In this document: positions 20,032 to 22,351 of the stretch, piece after piece
Position numbering within the stretch: the first letter of the stretch is position 1
Layout: every line of letters starts with the position of its first letter
Assembly: GCA_905215445.1 (NCBI GenBank)
Contig: CAJMPZ010000039.1
Location: 1 to 22,351 of the forward strand
Length of the DNA stretch: 22,351 nucleotides
From: an uncultured bacterium
GTDB taxonomy: Bacteria > Actinomycetota > Coriobacteriia > Coriobacteriales > Coriobacteriaceae
Direction: 5' to 3'
Made by a program: the position numbers and the translations under genes
Notes under the pieces: generated by a model
Told to the model about the DNA's origin: nothing
Seen by the model: only the letters and a program-made list of their open reading frames with translations
Database searches by the model: none

Positions 20032-22272
20032 CTAGTCAAACAAACTCGGCATGTCGTTTTCCTTCATGAGGGCGCCGGCGGAGGGCAGGCTCTGCGCGGT
20101 GAACTTCTCGGCCGAGACGCCGGCGCCAAGGATTTCCTCGGTCGTGCCGACGGTGGTGACCGAGCGGCCCTTCTTGGCCGTAAAGGCCTGGACGCCCTGC
20201 GTGTTGGTGGTCGTCTTGGTCTTGAGCAGCGACGTGTTGAAGTTCATCAGGCGGTAGTCGCTCGAGACCAGCGCGAGGTCGCGGTCCTCCTTGAGCACCT
20301 GCGCATACAGCAGCTTGCTGCCGCCGTAGATGGCGTTCTTAAGGCGCTTGCGGTTGGTCTTGGTAGCGTATCCAGAAAGCGCGACACGCACCACGCGGCC
20401 GTTCTCAAAGACGAACAGCACGTCGGCCTTGTAGTCCTCGGGGTCGATGACCCAGATGACGCTCTCGTCGGGTTCCATCTCAAGATCGGTCGGAAGGTAC
20501 GAGCCCAGCTGGGCCGACTTGGTGTCCTCAAACGCCGCGACCTTGCACTTGTACACCTGGCTCTTGTTGGTAAAGACCAGCAGCTCGTGGGTGTTGGAGG
20601 ACGGGAACTCGATAAAGGGTTTGTCGCCGTCCTTGTACTTGAGCGTGGTCGCCTTCTTGAGCACGCGGTCCGTCATCTTCTTTAGGTAGCCATCGCGCGA
20701 GAGCATGATGGTGACCGGGTACTCCTCGACCTCGGGCTCCAAGCTTACCTCGATAACCTCATGGGGCTCGATCCTGCCCGTGCGGCGCGGCATCACGTAC
20801 TTCTTGTTGACCGCTGCTAGCTCGTCGCTGATGACCTTCTTGATGTTCTCCTCGCTGGAGAGGATCTCCTCAAGCTCGGCAATCTCGCCCTCGAGCTTGG
20901 CGATGTCCTTGGTGCGGTTGAGGATGTACTCCTCGTTGATGTTGCGGAGCTTAAGCTCGGCGACAAACTCGGCCTGGGTCTCGTCGATGTCGAAACCCTT
21001 CATAAGGTTGGGTACAACCTCTGCCTCGAGCTTAGTGCCGCGGATGATGGCGATGGCCTTGTCGATGTCGAGCAGAATTGCCTCAAGGCCGTGCAGCAGG
21101 TGCAGGCGCTCGGACTTTTTGCCCAGGTCAAAGTTAATGCGGCGACGCGTGGACGCAATACGCCACTTGACCCACTCGTGCAGAATCTGGCGCACGCCCA
21201 TAACACGGGGATAGCCGTCGACGAGCACGTTGAAGTTGCACGAGAACGAATCCTGCAGCGTGGTCGAGCGATAGAGCTTGGCCATGAGCTTGTCGGGGTC
21301 GACGCCGCGCTTAAGGTCGATGGCGATGCGCAGACCCGAAAGGTCGGTCTCGTCGCGGATGTCGGCGATCTCCTTGACCTTGCCCTCCTTGGAGAGCTTG
21401 ACGATGCGTTCGATGATGACATCGGTCTTGGTGGTGTAGGGGATCTCGTACACCTCGATGATGCGCTCTTCGGGAATCCAGCGCCAGCGGGAGCGAATCT
21501 GGAAGCTGCCAAGACCGGTCTCGATGATCTTCTCCATCTCCTCGCGGCGGTAGATAATCTCGCCGCCGGTCGAGAAATCGGGCATGGGCATGTACTCGAG
21601 CAGGTCGCAGTCGGGGTCCTTCAGGTAGTGCATCGTGGCGGTGCAGACCTCGTTGAGGTTGAAGCCGCAGATATCGGACGCCATAGCGACGCCGATGCCC
21701 TTGTTGGCCGAGACGAGGATGTTGGGGAACGTGGTGGGCAGCAGACGCGGCTCCTTCATGGCACCGTCGTAGCTGTCAACGAAGTCGACCGGGTCCTTGT
21801 CGATGTCTTTGAAGATCTCGGCGCTGATGGGGGAGAGCTTGGCCTCGGTATAACGCGAGGCGGCGTAGCTCAGGTCGCCCGAATAGTACTTGCCAAAGTT
21901 GCCCTTCGACTCCACGAAAGGAGCAAGCAGCGCCTCGTTGCCCGTGGCCAGGCGCACCATCGTCTCGTAGATGGCGGCGTCGCCGTGTGGGTTGAGCTTC
22001 ATGGTCTGGCCCACGATGTTGGCGCTCTTTTGGCGCTCGCCCTTGAGCAGGCCCATCTTGTACATAGTGTAGAGCAGCTTGCGGTGCGAGGGCTTAAAGC
22101 CGTCGATCTCGGGGAATGCACGCGAGACGTTGACGCTCATAGCGTAGGGCATGTAGTTGACCTCGAGCGTCTGCGTAATCGGCTGGTCGGTGACCTCGGA
22201 GTGCAGGCCGATGACGTTCTCGGCGTTGACCTGCTTTTTCTTGGGCTGGTTCTTCGTCTTCTTCTTTGCCAC
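20032..22272 (-). CDS. Type IIA topoisomerase A subunit (DNA gyrase A / topoisomerase IV ParC type)
   Basis: 746 residues. The DNA-cleaving tyrosine is Tyr141 in AASRYTEAKL. The winged-helix segment PSHRKLLYTMYKMGL (61-75) and the helix around NPHGDAAIYETMVRLA (94-109) are standard. A beta-propeller-like C-terminal domain follows a coiled-coil region (about 430-480). No GyrA box (QRRGGKG) is visible, which favours a topoisomerase IV-like, decatenating role, but family names differ in Coriobacteriia. In the quinolone region, Ala99 and Glu103 occupy the positions of E. coli Ser83 and Asp87. Start is GTG 22272 with AAGAGGA just upstream. It follows another gene's tail by 45 bases, probably the B subunit. 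Confidence 0.92.
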   Translation of the reverse strand: MAKKKTKNQPKKKQVNAENVIGLHSEVTDQPITQTLEVNYMPYAMSVNVSRAFPEIDGFKPSHRKLLYTMYKMGLLKGERQKSANIVGQTMKLNPHGDAAIYETMVRLATGNEALLAPFVESKGNFGKYYSGDLSYAASRYTEAKLSPISAEIFKDIDKDPVDFVDSYDGAMKEPRLLPTTFPNILVSANKGIGVAMASDICGFNLNEVCTATMHYLKDPDCDLLEYMPMPDFSTGGEIIYRREEMEKIIETGLGSFQIRSRWRWIPEERIIEVYEIPYTTKTDVIIERIVKLSKEGKVKEIADIRDETDLSGLRIAIDLKRGVDPDKLMAKLYRSTTLQDSFSCNFNVLVDGYPRVMGVRQILHEWVKWRIASTRRRINFDLGKKSERLHLLHGLEAILLDIDKAIAIIRGTKLEAEVVPNLMKGFDIDETQAEFVAELKLRNINEEYILNRTKDIAKLEGEIAELEEILSSEENIKKVISDELAAVNKKYVMPRRTGRIEPHEVIEVSLEPEVEEYPVTIMLSRDGYLKKMTDRVLKKATTLKYKDGDKPFIEFPSSNTHELLVFTNKSQVYKCKVAAFEDTKSAQLGSYLPTDLEMEPDESVIWVIDPEDYKADVLFVFENGRVVRVALSGYATKTNRKRLKNAIYGGSKLLYAQVLKEDRDLALVSSDYRLMNFNTSLLKTKTTTNTQGVQAFTAKKGRSVTTVGTTEEILGAGVSAEKFTAQSLPSAGALMKENDMPSLFD

Positions 22273-22317
22273 GATTTCCTCTTGAACTTCTTATGGGCCG
22301 TCGTTATCGATTTGCTG

Positions 22318-22351
22318 CTACTGCAGGTCCAGCTGGTCCAGGTATTCCTTG
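22318..22351 (-). CDS. C-terminal end of an upstream gene, cut by window edge (possibly topoisomerase B subunit)
   Basis: Ten final codons are visible: KEYLDQLDLQ then TAG. Same strand and 45 bases upstream of the topoisomerase A gene, where a gyrB/parE partner usually lies. The peptide is too short to identify; the B-subunit call rests on gene order alone. Confidence 0.45.
   Translation of the reverse strand, partial: KEYLDQLDLQ

Overview
The window looks like an accessory, recombination-scarred region of a high-GC gut actinobacterium, most likely a Coriobacteriia member such as Collinsella. This is inferred from base composition, the gene mix, and a gyrase/topoisomerase IV A gene at the right edge; no rRNA or tRNA is present to confirm it. 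The left and centre mix intact cargo genes with debris from several genes and at least four duplicated segments. The right end (17.9-22.35 kb) is tidier and looks more chromosomal.

Layout. 0-1.4 kb, minus strand: two overlapping class I SAM methyltransferases and the first codons of a third, behind a promoter with a perfect dyad. 1.76-2.56 kb: a ToxN/AbiQ-like (type III toxin-antitoxin) gene behind a structured leader, with an internally deleted second copy at 10.0-10.48 kb. 2.6-3.2 kb: a YjdF-family gene behind a probable yjdF riboswitch, whose leader recurs at 8.8-8.93 kb without its gene. 3.35-4.51 kb: an Abi-family HEPN protein convergent with two related small structured RNA units, resembling the AbiF/ncRNA arrangement. 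4.6-5.0, 9.35-9.74 and 11.07 kb: three copies of a degenerate repeat.

5.1-8.4 kb is a macrolide-resistance-type operon: promoter, 11-codon leader peptide, attenuator, Mef-like MFS pump, and Msr(D)-like ABC-F ribosomal protection protein. 8.4-11.2 kb is a graveyard: an IS3-type transposase remnant, an AAA/DUF4143 C-terminus, the deleted toxin copy, a GyrI-like pseudogene with an in-frame stop, palindromes, then an intact GNAT acetyltransferase.

11.95-17.7 kb holds a radical SAM mobile pair (A and B) fused by an ATGA overlap to the stump of a SirTM-like sirtuin, then a divergent TetR regulator. Next comes an operon of three SirTM-like sirtuins, one without the zinc site, divergent from a second near-identical TetR. 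The two sirtuin-TetR divergons share their control region, so they are duplicates and the first was broken where the radical SAM pair joined.

17.9-22.35 kb: an iron-sulfur flavoprotein-like reductase, an intact AAA/DUF4143 ATPase, and a gyrA/parC-type topoisomerase gene preceded by the tail of another gene, probably its B subunit.

Themes: RNA-linked defence or toxin modules (ToxN-like, Abi), RNA-controlled resistance genes (yjdF leader, macrolide attenuator), and an expanded SirTM family with paralogous TetR regulators. All family assignments come from reading motifs and remembered family sequences; no searches were run.
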